A DNA stretch of 30,820 bases from Flavobacterium psychrophilum (GTDB taxonomy: Bacteria > Bacteroidota > Bacteroidia > Flavobacteriales > Flavobacteriaceae), in NCBI GenBank assembly GCA_945878515.1, contig CAMCTL010000022.1, positions 1 through 30,820 on the forward strand. The letters are read 5' to 3'. The number at the start of each line of letters is the position of its first letter. The stretch's first letter is position 1. This document shows positions 1 through 7,167 of the stretch, piece after piece. The notes beneath the pieces were generated by a model. That model saw only the letters and a list, made by a program, of their open reading frames with translations. It made no database searches and was not told the origin of the DNA. Position numbers and translations under genes: made by a program.

Positions 1-926
1 TTTAACAATCCAACCACTAAATCTCTGCGGCTGTGGAATGCCTGAACCATGTGATTCAATACGCTTGGATCAGCATCTACAGCAGTAATTGCAGCTCTTT
101 GTGCTACCGAATTTGCTCCTGAAGTTACTTGACCTTGAATTTTCGTACACGCTTTTGCAATAAATTCTGGTCCTCCGATGTAACCAATTCTGTATCCTGT
201 CATGGCGAAAGCTTTGGCAAGTCCATTTACAGTAACTGTTTTTTCTAACATTCCGGGAATAGATCCGATGCTGCAAAATGTTCCCGAGAAATTGATGTGC
301 TCATAGATTTCATCAGCTACAACAATAATATTTGGATAATTTTCTAATACTTTGGCCAAAGCGGTTAGTTCCTCTCTGCTATAAACAGATCCTGACGGAT
401 TACATGGAGACGAGAACCACATCATTTTTGTTTTTGGCGTGATGGCTGCCTCCAATTGTGCCGGTGTGATTTTGAAATCACTTTCGATAGAAGTGGGTAC
501 TTCTACAGGAACGCCGCCAGATAATTTTACGATTTCAAAATACGAAACCCAGTAGGGCGCTGGCAAAATTACTTCGTCACCGTCGTTCAGCATTACTTGT
601 GCAATATTGTATAAAGATTGTTTTGCTCCTGTCGAAACGACGATTTGCGATGGTTTGTAATCCAATCCGTTGTCTCTTTTGAATTTCCTGCAAATGGCCT
701 CTTTTAAATCAGCATAACCTTCTACTGGCGAATAAGTGCTGTAATTTTCATCAATAGCTTTTTTGGCCGCTTCTTTTATAAAATCTGGTGTGTTGAAATC
801 AGGTTCGCCTAAGCTTAAACTGATAATATCTTTCCCTTGTGCTTTTAATTCTCTGGCCAATGCAGCCATTGCTAACGTTTGTGATGTAGCTAAATTATTA
901 ATTCTGTCTGAAAGCAAATTGTTCAT
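1..926 (-). CDS. PLP-dependent aspartate-type aminotransferase, C-terminus cut by window edge
   Basis: Fold-type I aminotransferase of the AspC/class I family. It probably moves the amino group between aspartate (or a related amino acid) and 2-oxoglutarate in the cytoplasm. The protein begins MNNLLSDRINNLATSQTLAM at the ATG on 924-926 and about 308 codons are present; family members have about 395, so roughly 85 C-terminal residues lie outside. Visible family marks are SLGEPDFNTPDF near the N-terminus, STGAKQSLYN for phosphate binding, SSPCNPSG (the NP motif), VADEIYEH (the Asp that binds the pyridine nitrogen) and NGLAKAFAMTGYRIGY, which carries the Schiff-base lysine. The exact substrate cannot be fixed from sequence; prephenate or aromatic amino acid use is possible. 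The desaturase gene upstream on the same strand ends 58 bases away. Confidence 0.93.
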   Translation of the reverse strand, partial: MNNLLSDRINNLATSQTLAMAALARELKAQGKDIISLSLGEPDFNTPDFIKEAAKKAIDENYSTYSPVEGYADLKEAICRKFKRDNGLDYKPSQIVVSTGAKQSLYNIAQVMLNDGDEVILPAPYWVSYFEIVKLSGGVPVEVPTSIESDFKITPAQLEAAITPKTKMMWFSSPCNPSGSVYSREELTALAKVLENYPNIIVVADEIYEHINFSGTFCSIGSIPGMLEKTVTVNGLAKAFAMTGYRIGYIGGPEFIAKACTKIQGQVTSGANSVAQRAAITAVDADPSVLNHMVQAFHSRRDLVVGLL

Positions 927-984
927 TTACGATAATTTTTGGTTTATAAAGTTGATTATTGAGACGCTGTGCAATGCGTCCTTA

Positions 985-2076
985 CTATAAAGCGGGTTGC
1001 ATTCCTAATTCTTTCAAATGTTTAAAATGGGCAATTACTGCGCTTGTAAATGTTTGAAATTCGTTATAAGGTAGTTGACATTCTTTTGCGGTTTCTTTTA
1101 CAATTTCGGCAATTTTATCATAATGCACGTGACAAATATGCGGAAAAATATGATGCTCAATTTGGTGGTTTAATCCTCCTGTGTACCAGTTGATGATTTT
1201 GTTTTTTGGTGCAAAATTTACCGTTGTAAACAATTGATGAATGGCCCATGTGTTTTCCATTTCGCCATTTTCGTTTGGTTCAGGATTTGTTGCATCATCT
1301 GTAATATGTGCTAATTGAAATACGATACTAAGTATTAAGCCCGCAGTATAGTGCATTATAAAATATCCTATAAGCAACTTCCACCAAGTAATTCCAATTA
1401 CTAATGGTAAAACAAACCAAATGGTTGCGTAAATAATTTTGGTAACAATTAATGTGGTCCACAAAGTTTTATGGCTTTTCGGTTCTCCATAAGATAATTT
1501 TCTATCTAGATATTCCTTCATTTGTTTAAAATCGGTAGTCAAGGCCCAATTAAAAGTTAGTAAACCGTACAAAAACACGGCATAATAATGTTGGAATTTA
1601 TGAAACTTTTGCCATTGTGCTGCTCTTGAAAAACGTATAATTCTTCCAGCGTCTAAATCTTCATCATGACCAATAATATTAGTATAGGTATGATGTAAAA
1701 CATTGTGTTGAATTTGCCAATTATGGACATTTCCCGCCAAGATATAAATTGTTCCTCCCATAAATTTATTTACCCAGCTTTTGGTAGAATAAGAACCGTG
1801 GTTGGCGTCGTGCATCACGTTCATTCCAATACCTGCCATCCCAATTCCCATTACAATAGTCAAAAGTAAATGTACCCAAAAAGGCAAAGTTAAAGTGAGA
1901 ATCAAGAAATAAGGAACTATAAAAACAGTAAAGAGAATTATTGTTTTCAGATGGATTTTCCAATTGCCAGTTTTTGGTAGATTATTTTCCTTAAAATAGT
2001 GGTTCACTCGGGAGTTTAACGTTCTAAAGAATTTTAAGTTGTCTAGCTTAGAGAAAGTAGGGGCTACATCAATCAT
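985..2076 (-). CDS. Membrane fatty acid desaturase (acyl-lipid/acyl-CoA type)
   Basis: Di-iron integral membrane desaturase, 363 residues, that would introduce a double bond into acyl chains to adjust membrane fluidity. All three histidine boxes are present: HDANH (H89-H93), HNVLHH (H124, H128, H129) and HQIEHH (H304, H308, H309). Hydrophobic segments lie at about 43-88 and 205-255, as expected for two pairs of membrane spans. The third box follows the HQIEHH pattern common in linoleoyl-CoA/front-end desaturases, but there is no N-terminal cytochrome b5 domain, so electrons must come from a separate ferredoxin or cytochrome. I chose the ATG at 2074-2076 (MIDVAPTFSK). The in-frame ATG 20 codons upstream gives a low-complexity extension that runs across the likely promoter. 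Divergent from rsmG. Regiospecificity is unknown. Confidence 0.92.
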   Translation of the reverse strand: MIDVAPTFSKLDNLKFFRTLNSRVNHYFKENNLPKTGNWKIHLKTIILFTVFIVPYFLILTLTLPFWVHLLLTIVMGIGMAGIGMNVMHDANHGSYSTKSWVNKFMGGTIYILAGNVHNWQIQHNVLHHTYTNIIGHDEDLDAGRIIRFSRAAQWQKFHKFQHYYAVFLYGLLTFNWALTTDFKQMKEYLDRKLSYGEPKSHKTLWTTLIVTKIIYATIWFVLPLVIGITWWKLLIGYFIMHYTAGLILSIVFQLAHITDDATNPEPNENGEMENTWAIHQLFTTVNFAPKNKIINWYTGGLNHQIEHHIFPHICHVHYDKIAEIVKETAKECQLPYNEFQTFTSAVIAHFKHLKELGMQPAL

Positions 2077-2095
2077 TTTATTTTTTTTAGTGGTG

Positions 2096-2103
2096 CAAAT
2101 GTA
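2096..2103 (-). promoter_or_regulatory. Putative -7 box TACATTTG for the desaturase
   Basis: On the minus strand the sequence reads TACATTTG, a full match to the Bacteroidota -7 consensus TAnnTTTG, 19 bases before the chosen ATG. No well-spaced TTG -33 element is evident. It supports the shorter start of the desaturase. Confidence 0.5.
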
Positions 2104-2159
2104 AATATTAAAAATTTTCAATATGTAAATTTGCAATAAATATTCAAAACTAAAAACAG

Positions 2160-2167
2160 TACTTTTG
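2160..2167 (+). promoter_or_regulatory. Putative -7 box TACTTTTG for rsmG
   Basis: TACTTTTG matches TAnnTTTG and ends 15 bases before the rsmG ATG, implying a very short leader. The nearest upstream TTTG (2130-2133) is 26 bases away, longer than the usual 17-23 base spacing, so the -33 element is uncertain. Confidence 0.45.
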
Positions 2168-2182
2168 TTAAAATTTTAAAAG

Positions 2183-2812
2183 ATGGATGAAATTCACAAG
2201 TATTTCCCTTATTTAACTGAAATTCAATTGGAGCAGTTTGCCAAGCTAGACTTTTTATACCATGATTGGAATGCTAAAATCAATGTTATTTCAAGAAAAG
2301 ATATAGACGAATTATACACCAAACACATCTTGCATTCTTTAGGAATTGCTAAAGTTATCCAATTCGAACCCGGAACTTTTGTTCTCGATGTGGGTACTGG
2401 CGGTGGTTTTCCTGGAATTCCGTTGGCGATTCTCTTTCCACAAACCCGTTTTTATTTGATTGATGTTATTGCCAAAAAAATAAAAGTTGTTCAAGCTGTT
2501 GCTGATGCATTGGAACTCAAAAACGTGAAAGCCGAACAAATCAGGGCCGAATTGGTAAAAGGCGATTTCGATTTTATCGTCAGTCGTGCGGTAACCAATA
2601 TGCCTGATTTTGTATCTTGGGTAAAAGACAAAATCAAGAAAAATAGCAAGCATGAACTTAAAAACGGAATTCTTTATCTCAAAGGCGGAGATTTAACAGA
2701 AGAATTAAAAGATTTTCCGAAAGCTAAAGAGTATAACTTATCAGATTCTTTCGAGGGTGAATTCTTTGAAACGAAGAAAGTGGTGCATTTGCCACTAAAA
2801 TTCATCATTTGA
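2183..2812 (+). CDS. rsmG: 16S rRNA (guanine527-N7) methyltransferase RsmG
   Basis: SAM-dependent methyltransferase (GidB family) that methylates N7 of G527 in the 530 loop of 16S rRNA. The protein has 209 residues, the usual family length. Motif I is VLDVGTGGGFPGIPLA (about residues 67-82), preceded by the family-typical stretch with LYTKHILHSL (about 44-53); SRAVTNMPD near residue 133 is the conserved SRAV motif. The ATG at 2183 follows a TACTTTTG -7 box closely and no better upstream start exists. It is monocistronic and divergent from the desaturase. The DNA downstream is degraded and gene-poor. Confidence 0.97.
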   Translation: MDEIHKYFPYLTEIQLEQFAKLDFLYHDWNAKINVISRKDIDELYTKHILHSLGIAKVIQFEPGTFVLDVGTGGGFPGIPLAILFPQTRFYLIDVIAKKIKVVQAVADALELKNVKAEQIRAELVKGDFDFIVSRAVTNMPDFVSWVKDKIKKNSKHELKNGILYLKGGDLTEELKDFPKAKEYNLSDSFEGEFFETKKVVHLPLKFII

Positions 2813-3123
2813 TAATAATGATCCAGAAAATTCAATGAAACCCATGTAAAAGCAACTGGGCTAGGAGTAATGAGAACCGTCGCAACTGTAGCATCAAATT
2901 TATTAATTTAGCCAGCCTTATTCATTGGCTATTCGGGAATGTAAAAAGGGGACAAAACTAAGCCCAAGACCAAAAACAAAAGCCAATCATTAGTAAAAAG
3001 CCAAATGATATCCTCTAGTTTTCCGAGCTATAGAGACTAAGGTGCAGCGGGAAATTTATTTTCAAAGTTTATTTCTTTACGTATAAAACAAAAAAAGTTT
3101 TCTTGTGAAACTGTTCGTGTTGA
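2813..3123. other. Gene-poor stretch with a possible decayed reading frame
   Basis: No intact gene is seen. One plus-strand frame (2822-3040) reads as plausible protein, including FNETHVKATGLGVMRTVATV then a hydrophobic run, interrupted by stops after SNLLI and after GYSGM and ending in a basic Lys/Gln-rich tail. This is suggestive of a small membrane protein gene in decay, but it matches no family I recognise and could be chance. Confidence 0.25.
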
Positions 3124-3433
3124 TACCAAAAGCAGCGCGTTTATAGCCAAACTGACTGGATTCACTCTAAACGCAGCGCGTCTGGAGCCAAACTGACTGG
3201 ATTCACTCCAAAAGCAGCGCGTTTGGAGCCAAACTGACTGGATTCACTCCAAAAGCAGCGCGTTTGGAGCCAAACTGACTGGATTCACTCTAAACGCAGC
3301 GCGTTTGGAGCCAAACTGATTGGATTCACTCTAAACGCAGCGCGTTTGGAGCCAAACTGATTGGATTCACTCTAAACGCAGCGCGTTTGGAGCCAAACTG
3401 ACTGGATTCACTCTAAACGCAGCGCGTTTGAAG
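3124..3433. repeat. Tandem array of eight 41-bp hairpin-forming units
   Basis: The core GCAGCGCGT recurs at 3132, 3173, 3214, 3255, 3296, 3337, 3378 and 3419, exactly 41 bases apart each time. Each unit has a 23-base inverted repeat (CTCTAAACGC, loop AGC, GCGTTTGGAG; ten pairs with one G-U) and an 18-base linker CCAAACTGACTGGATTCA. Two units carry CTCCAAAAGC as the left arm, which turns the G-U pair into G-C while losing another pair. The first and last units are degenerate. A period of 41 is not a multiple of three, so the array does not encode a repeated peptide. Function unknown. Confidence 0.95.
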
Positions 3434-3618
3434 CCAATCGGTATGGATTGATGTCAAAACCCGAGTTCATTTCATAGCACCTATTATAAACCCCAGTTCG
3501 ATTGTTAGATTTTCAACCACATCGAAACACAGAATTATAGCGTATTTATAGAAATTTCATTTTGACCCTAGTAATAGAACTTAAATTAGAGCGAAGCGTC
3601 TTTTTTTAATTTATTATG

Positions 3619-3969
3619 CTATGTTTCTATCTGATAAAATAATTGGTTGGGAATCATTGAACTCAGGTCAATAAGAATTTGTAATGGACTAGAGGGTACT
3701 TTGGTAATTTTAATCGTTTTAATGTTAAATCCAGCGTATTGGATAATAATTCAAAATGGGAATTCTTTGTATTAGATGATAAATTTACTATTAACATCCG
3801 AAGTTGAATTATAAGTGGTTCATTTTATACTGATATTAACCGCTTCTTTTGATAAATTTTGATTGTTTTTTAAGACTCCTTAAATAGTACTTTGAGCATA
3901 AGAGTTGGCGAAGATTAATATAAAAATTAAAGCCGAAATTGTTCTGGTATAGATAGTTTTTAGCTGTAT
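3619..3969 (-). pseudogene. TonB-dependent receptor N-terminus (signal peptide plus carboxypeptidase-like regulatory domain), with four stops
   Basis: One minus-strand frame of 117 codons reads as the start of a SusC/TonB-receptor-type protein. It shows a secretion signal (TISALIFILIFANSYAQ), then GVLKNNQNLSKEAVNISIK, a stop, TTYNSTSDVNSKF, then IIIQYAGFNIKTIKITK. This is the layout of the CarboxypepD_reg-like domain (GxVxD..G..L..A.VSIKGTT.GT.TD.NGKF...V..GF). Internal stops fall at codons 30, 50, 66 and 73 of the frame; the second sits where family members have the Gly of IKGTT. The presumed start is ATA instead of ATG. No plug or barrel sequence follows, so the gene is both point-mutated and truncated at its 3' side by the repeat-containing region. 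Confidence 0.85.
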
Positions 3970-3997
3970 ATAATATTTGTTTTTTTATTGGAAGATA

Positions 3998-4050
3998 AAA
4001 CACCTCCGACAATTATCTCTATGTTTTAATGATAATTGTCGGAGGTGTTT
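3998..4050. repeat. Perfect 20-bp inverted repeat, terminator-like
   Basis: AAACACCTCCGACAATTATC (3998-4017), a 13-base loop, and its exact complement (4031-4050). It could act as a bidirectional terminator for the Rrf2-side transcripts arriving on the minus strand, although no strong T-run follows the stem on either strand. The perfect conservation inside otherwise decayed DNA is notable. Confidence 0.8.
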
Positions 4051-4106
4051 CATTATTTTATAACCTATTTGTAATGAGTAGCGTTTTAATTCATTTTTTT
4101 TAAATG

Positions 4107-4275
4107 CTACACATCCACATCAGCATAGATTTCGGTTTTTTTAATTGGTTTTAATTCCTTTTCTAAAAAAGCGAACTTCTTTGTCCTCGTTTTCATTCGT
4201 TTTCAATAGTAAGGCTAATACTATTTGAAAATCTGCGGCAGGAATACTTAATTCTATAATTTTAGTAGCGTTTAT
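4107..4275 (-). pseudogene. Small-gene remnant downstream of rrf2, frameshifted and without ATG
   Basis: Immediately after the Rrf2 stop the minus strand reads (ATA)NATKIIELSIPAADFQIVLAL, continues to NENEDKE, and then in the +1 frame FAFLEKELKPIKKTEIYADV to a TAG at 4107-4109. Joined, the two frames give a compact protein of about 55 residues: a beta-strand-like opening, a helix, then a charged linker. That resembles small antitoxin-like or ribbon-helix-type proteins, but I cannot assign a family. An ATA at the expected start and the single frameshift argue that it is dead. The alternative is a chance open stretch. Confidence 0.5.
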
Positions 4276-4286
4276 GAGATATTTTT

Positions 4287-4700
4287 TTAATTTTTTGCTA
4301 AAGAAGCTATAGTAATACCTTCCATCGCTACCAAAGTTTTTTCTCGAACGGCGATTAATCCCAGTCTTAAAAGGCATTCCGACTCAGTTGTGCAATCTGA
4401 ACAAGGTTCGTAAAAATTTAAGGAAGCGCAAGGAAGTAAAGCAATTGCCCCATCAAATAATCGATGAATATCGGCCAGCGTTATCGTGTTTTTGGATTTT
4501 ATCAAATAATAACCTCCTAATTTTCCCTGTTTGCTACTCACAAAATGGCCTCTTTTTAATTCCAATAAGATTTGTTCCAAAAACTTTTTGGGGATATTAG
4601 CACCTTCTGCAATTTCGACAGTTCTAGCTATATAGCCTTCTTCTTGCTGGGCAAGATAGAGTAAAGCTTTAAGAGCATATTTGGTTTTTTGTGAGAGCAT
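4287..4700 (-). CDS. Rrf2-family transcriptional regulator (possible Fe-S sensor)
   Basis: 137-residue Rrf2-family DNA-binding protein. The N-terminal winged helix (MLSQKTKYALKALLYLA... IPKKFLEQILLEL, then GKLGGYYL for the wing) is typical. The C-terminal half has four cysteines, C91, C100, C103 and C109, in the region where IscR-type members bind an iron-sulfur cluster, so redox or Fe-S/sulfur sensing is plausible. In this phylum such regulators often sit beside sulfur-assimilation genes, but none are present here. The gene lies 61 bases downstream of the TPM gene on the same strand, and that spacer contains a duplicated AAACTGAACACT (4723-4734 and 4737-4748). Target genes unknown. Confidence 0.9.
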   Translation of the reverse strand: MLSQKTKYALKALLYLAQQEEGYIARTVEIAEGANIPKKFLEQILLELKRGHFVSSKQGKLGGYYLIKSKNTITLADIHRLFDGAIALLPCASLNFYEPCSDCTTESECLLRLGLIAVREKTLVAMEGITIASLAKN

Positions 4701-4761
4701 TTATTATAAAATTGAAGATTTGAAACTGAACACTTAAAACTGAACACTGATTACTACATTA

Positions 4762-5586
4762 CTACCAACTTCCGCCACTTCCTCCACCAGAGAAACCTCC
4801 GCCACCAAAACCGCCACCGAAACCTCCGCCACCGCCAGACGAACCTCCGCCAAAGCCACCAAATCCACCAGAGCCACTGCCACCGCGACCTAAACTGCTT
4901 AAAAGAATGACATCCATCAAATCAAATCCGCCTCCAGAATTTCCTGAATTTCCACCACCTTTTTTGTTTTTAGATACTATGACAAGAATAATGACCACTA
5001 TAATTATGAGCGGTACAATAGGAAAATTTTTCCCTTTTTTTTGTTTTCTTTCACCTTTGTATTTGCCCTTGAAAACATCAAACAGCGCATCGGCACCTTT
5101 GTCTAATCCGCTGTAATAACTTCCGGCTTTAAATTCGGGAATGATTATATTTCTGGTAATTTCCCCACCAATTCCAGCGGTTAACTTGTCTTCAAGTCCA
5201 TAACCTGGTGAAATCCAAATTTTTCTTTCGGCTTTTGCCAATAAAATAATCACACCATTATCATTTTCTTTGCTTCCGCCGATTCCCCAAGTATGTCCCC
5301 ATTTTGGAGTCAAAATTCCAATATCTTCGCCTTTCAGACTTTCTATTGTAATAACAACGATTTGGGTTGAGGTAGAATCAGAATAGCGAATAAGTTTTTC
5401 TTCAAGTTGTGTTTTTTCATCAGCACTTAAAACATTGGCATAATCATAAAGTGAGGTTTGGAAACTAGGTTTTTCGGGAATGGTAAACTGCGCAAAACCA
5501 CAATGTAAACTTAATAACGCTAAGAGCAAAAAGGTAAATTGAAAAATCCTTTTGGAATTTGGTGTTTTGATTTTGGAATTTTTCAT
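4762..5586 (-). CDS. TPM-domain protein with signal peptide, membrane anchor and Gly-rich tail (YgcG-like)
   Basis: 274 residues. A secretion signal (about 1-33, ending HCGFAQ) precedes a TPM domain (about 40-170; note YDYANVLSADEKTQLEEKL, STQIVVITIESL and NDNGVIILLAKAERKIWISPGYG). A membrane helix follows at about 189-205 and then a Gly/Ser/Phe-rich tail of about 70 residues. The TPM domain would lie in the periplasm. TPM proteins have been linked to photosystem II repair and weak phosphatase activity in plants, but their bacterial role is poorly known. The start lies only 3 bases from the stop of the second TPM gene, so the two are surely co-transcribed with lemA. Confidence 0.92.
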   Translation of the reverse strand: MKNSKIKTPNSKRIFQFTFLLLALLSLHCGFAQFTIPEKPSFQTSLYDYANVLSADEKTQLEEKLIRYSDSTSTQIVVITIESLKGEDIGILTPKWGHTWGIGGSKENDNGVIILLAKAERKIWISPGYGLEDKLTAGIGGEITRNIIIPEFKAGSYYSGLDKGADALFDVFKGKYKGERKQKKGKNFPIVPLIIIVVIILVIVSKNKKGGGNSGNSGGGFDLMDVILLSSLGRGGSGSGGFGGFGGGSSGGGGGFGGGFGGGGFSGGGSGGSW

Positions 5587-5589
5587 TAT

Positions 5590-6027
5590 TTATCCTTTAG
5601 ATATTTCGTTTGATAATTCATCCGAGTCGCCTTCTTGATATGGAAAGTATTTTTTTAGCTGTTCGCCAGCACTTAAAATACCATCAACAATACCTTGCTT
5701 AAAATTGCCTGCTTTGAACTGCATCGCCATCGCATCTTTTGTGCTTTCCCAAAAATCATTAGCCACAACATCGTTGATGCCTTTGTCGCCACAAATAACA
5801 AAATTTTTATCATTTACCGCAAAATAAAACAGAACCCCATTTTTGAGTTCTGTGGAATCCATTTCCAACTCATTAAAAACCTCCAAAGCCCTGTCATAAG
5901 GAACTTTGGAAGTTGTTTTTTCTATGTGAACTCTAATCTCGCCAGAAGTTTCCTTTTCAGCCATACGAATAGCTTCAACAACTGCTTGTTCTTCTTCTTT
6001 GGTTAAAAATTCTTCAACTTTTGACAT
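5590..6027 (-). CDS. Short TPM-domain protein without signal peptide
   Basis: 145 residues forming little more than a TPM domain: FLTKEEEQAVVEAIRMAEKE, SGEIRVHIE, LKNGVLFYFAVNDKNFVICGDKGI, then a C-terminal helix with GNFKQGIVDGILSAGEQLKKYFP. It has no signal peptide or membrane segment, unlike the neighbouring TPM protein, so it should be cytoplasmic. A lemA-TPM-TPM triplet is a recurrent Bacteroidota arrangement, which suggests the two TPM proteins and LemA work together, perhaps in envelope maintenance. Function not established. Confidence 0.9.
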   Translation of the reverse strand: MSKVEEFLTKEEEQAVVEAIRMAEKETSGEIRVHIEKTTSKVPYDRALEVFNELEMDSTELKNGVLFYFAVNDKNFVICGDKGINDVVANDFWESTKDAMAMQFKAGNFKQGIVDGILSAGEQLKKYFPYQEGDSDELSNEISKG

Positions 6028-6044
6028 ATTTATTTTTTTTAGTT

Positions 6045-6057
6045 CCCCCTTCGGGGG
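6045..6057. repeat. Short GC hairpin CCCCC-TTC-GGGGG in the lemA/TPM spacer
   Basis: A five-base G/C stem with a three-base loop sits in a 40-base spacer of otherwise A/T-rich DNA, followed by GCTAGGGGGC. It is probably a piece of a dispersed intergenic repeat. It could also modulate expression between lemA and the first TPM gene. Confidence 0.5.
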
Positions 6058-6067
6058 CTAGGGGGCT

Positions 6068-6655
6068 TTAGAATTTTACTTCAACCGGTTTATCAGCACC
6101 TTCAACCGCTTGGAAATATGGTTTTTCTTTGTATTTTCCTAAAAATATACTTTGCGGCATTGCCAACACATAACCATTATAATCTTGAACCGATTCGTTA
6201 AAACGAGTTCTTGCGGTAAGGATTTGATTTTCGGTGCTTGCCAATTCATCTTGTAATTTCAAGAAGTTTTCATTGGCTTTCAAAGTAGGATATTGCTCTA
6301 CACTAACCAATAATCTTGATAAAGACGACGAAACACCAGATTGCGCCGAGTTGAATGCCGCCAACTGTTCTGGAGTTACATTTGCAGGATCAATAGTAAC
6401 TGATGTTGCTTTTGCACGAGCTTCGATTACAGCGGTTAAAGTGCTTTTTTCGAAATCGGCAGCGCCTTTCACAGTGTTTACTAAATTTCCAATAAGGTCA
6501 TTTCTTCTTTGGTAAGCCGTATTTACATTTCCCCATTCTTTATTTACAGCTTGGTCTTTTTGCAAGCCGGTGTTCATTATTCCCATTACCCAAAAAGCAA
6601 TAACTAATATTAATCCAATTCCAATAATCCAAGGTAAAAATTTTTTAAAATCCAT
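6068..6655 (-). CDS. lemA: LemA family protein
   Basis: 195 residues with an N-terminal membrane helix (about 8-28, FLPWIIGIGLILVIAFWVMG) and a long helical LemA domain (AVNKEWGNVNTAYQRRNDLI, then NLVNTVKGAADFEKSTL, with LVSVEQYPTLKANENFLKLQ and ELASTENQI). The family is widespread, N-out/C-in or periplasmic depending on species, and its biochemical role is unknown. Here it leads the lemA-TPM-TPM set (40-base gap to the first TPM gene) and follows the MerR gene by 74 bases. That upstream spacer contains a GCAATTTCAATGGCAAT-type repeat on the minus strand. Confidence 0.95.
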   Translation of the reverse strand: MDFKKFLPWIIGIGLILVIAFWVMGIMNTGLQKDQAVNKEWGNVNTAYQRRNDLIGNLVNTVKGAADFEKSTLTAVIEARAKATSVTIDPANVTPEQLAAFNSAQSGVSSSLSRLLVSVEQYPTLKANENFLKLQDELASTENQILTARTRFNESVQDYNGYVLAMPQSIFLGKYKEKPYFQAVEGADKPVEVKF

Positions 6656-6729
6656 TTTTGTTTAATTTAAAGTTTAGTATTTATTTTCTATTTTTAATTT
6701 TCATTGTTATTGCCATTGAAATTGCCATT

Positions 6730-7062
6730 TCAAAGTTCATTCTTAATATTCATCAACTGCACTTTAATAGCTTCCAGTTTGCTGATAATTTCAAATTTAT
6801 CCAAAGTTTTCTTTTGTCCTTCTTTCAAGTGTGTTCTAGCACCTTCGAGAGTAAAACCTCTTTCTTTTACCAAATGATAAATTAATTGCAGATTTTTTAC
6901 ATCTTCGGGCGTAAACATTCGGTTCCCTTTGGCATTTTTTTTGGGTTTGAGAATGTCAAATTCACTGTCCCAAAATCGAATAAGCGAGGCATTTACGTCA
7001 AAAGCCTTAGCTACTTCACCAATACTGTAATATCTTTTATCTTTAGATAACTCTATATGCAT
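6730..7062 (-). CDS. MerR-family transcriptional regulator (short form)
   Basis: 110 residues. The MerR winged helix-turn-helix is clear (YYSIGEVAKAFDVNASLIRF, then DILKPKKNAKGNRMFTPEDV, KNLQLIYHLVKERGFTLEGA). It is followed by a short coiled-coil dimerisation helix (about 76-110) and no effector domain. No metal-binding cysteines are visible, so this is not a classical metal sensor. It lies between the M23 peptidase and lemA on the same strand, an arrangement common in flavobacteria, and may regulate that envelope gene set. Confidence 0.93.
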   Translation of the reverse strand: MHIELSKDKRYYSIGEVAKAFDVNASLIRFWDSEFDILKPKKNAKGNRMFTPEDVKNLQLIYHLVKERGFTLEGARTHLKEGQKKTLDKFEIISKLEAIKVQLMNIKNEL

Positions 7063-7167
7063 CTGTTTTTTGTTTAAGAGTTTAAAGTTGTTTCAAAAGT
7101 TTAAACTATCTTCTTTAAGCTAAATCTGAAATCTGCAACCTGAAATCTGCCATCTGCAACCTGAAAA

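Noticed and set aside
2077..2136. 20-residue N-terminal extension of the desaturase
   Set aside because: It runs across the TACATTTG promoter box and is low-complexity.
3124..3433. CRISPR array
   Set aside because: Units are contiguous 41-bp copies with no variable spacers between them, and no cas genes are present.
4141..4377. Continuous minus-strand frame giving a 78-residue protein overlapping rrf2
   Set aside because: Its N-terminal part is an out-of-frame reading of rrf2. Only the part after 4287 is protein-like, and that needs a frameshift to continue, so it is treated as a remnant.
4907..5116. Plus-strand open frame opposite the Gly-rich TPM gene
   Set aside because: Shadow of the TPM gene; Pro-rich composition is simply the complement of Gly codons.
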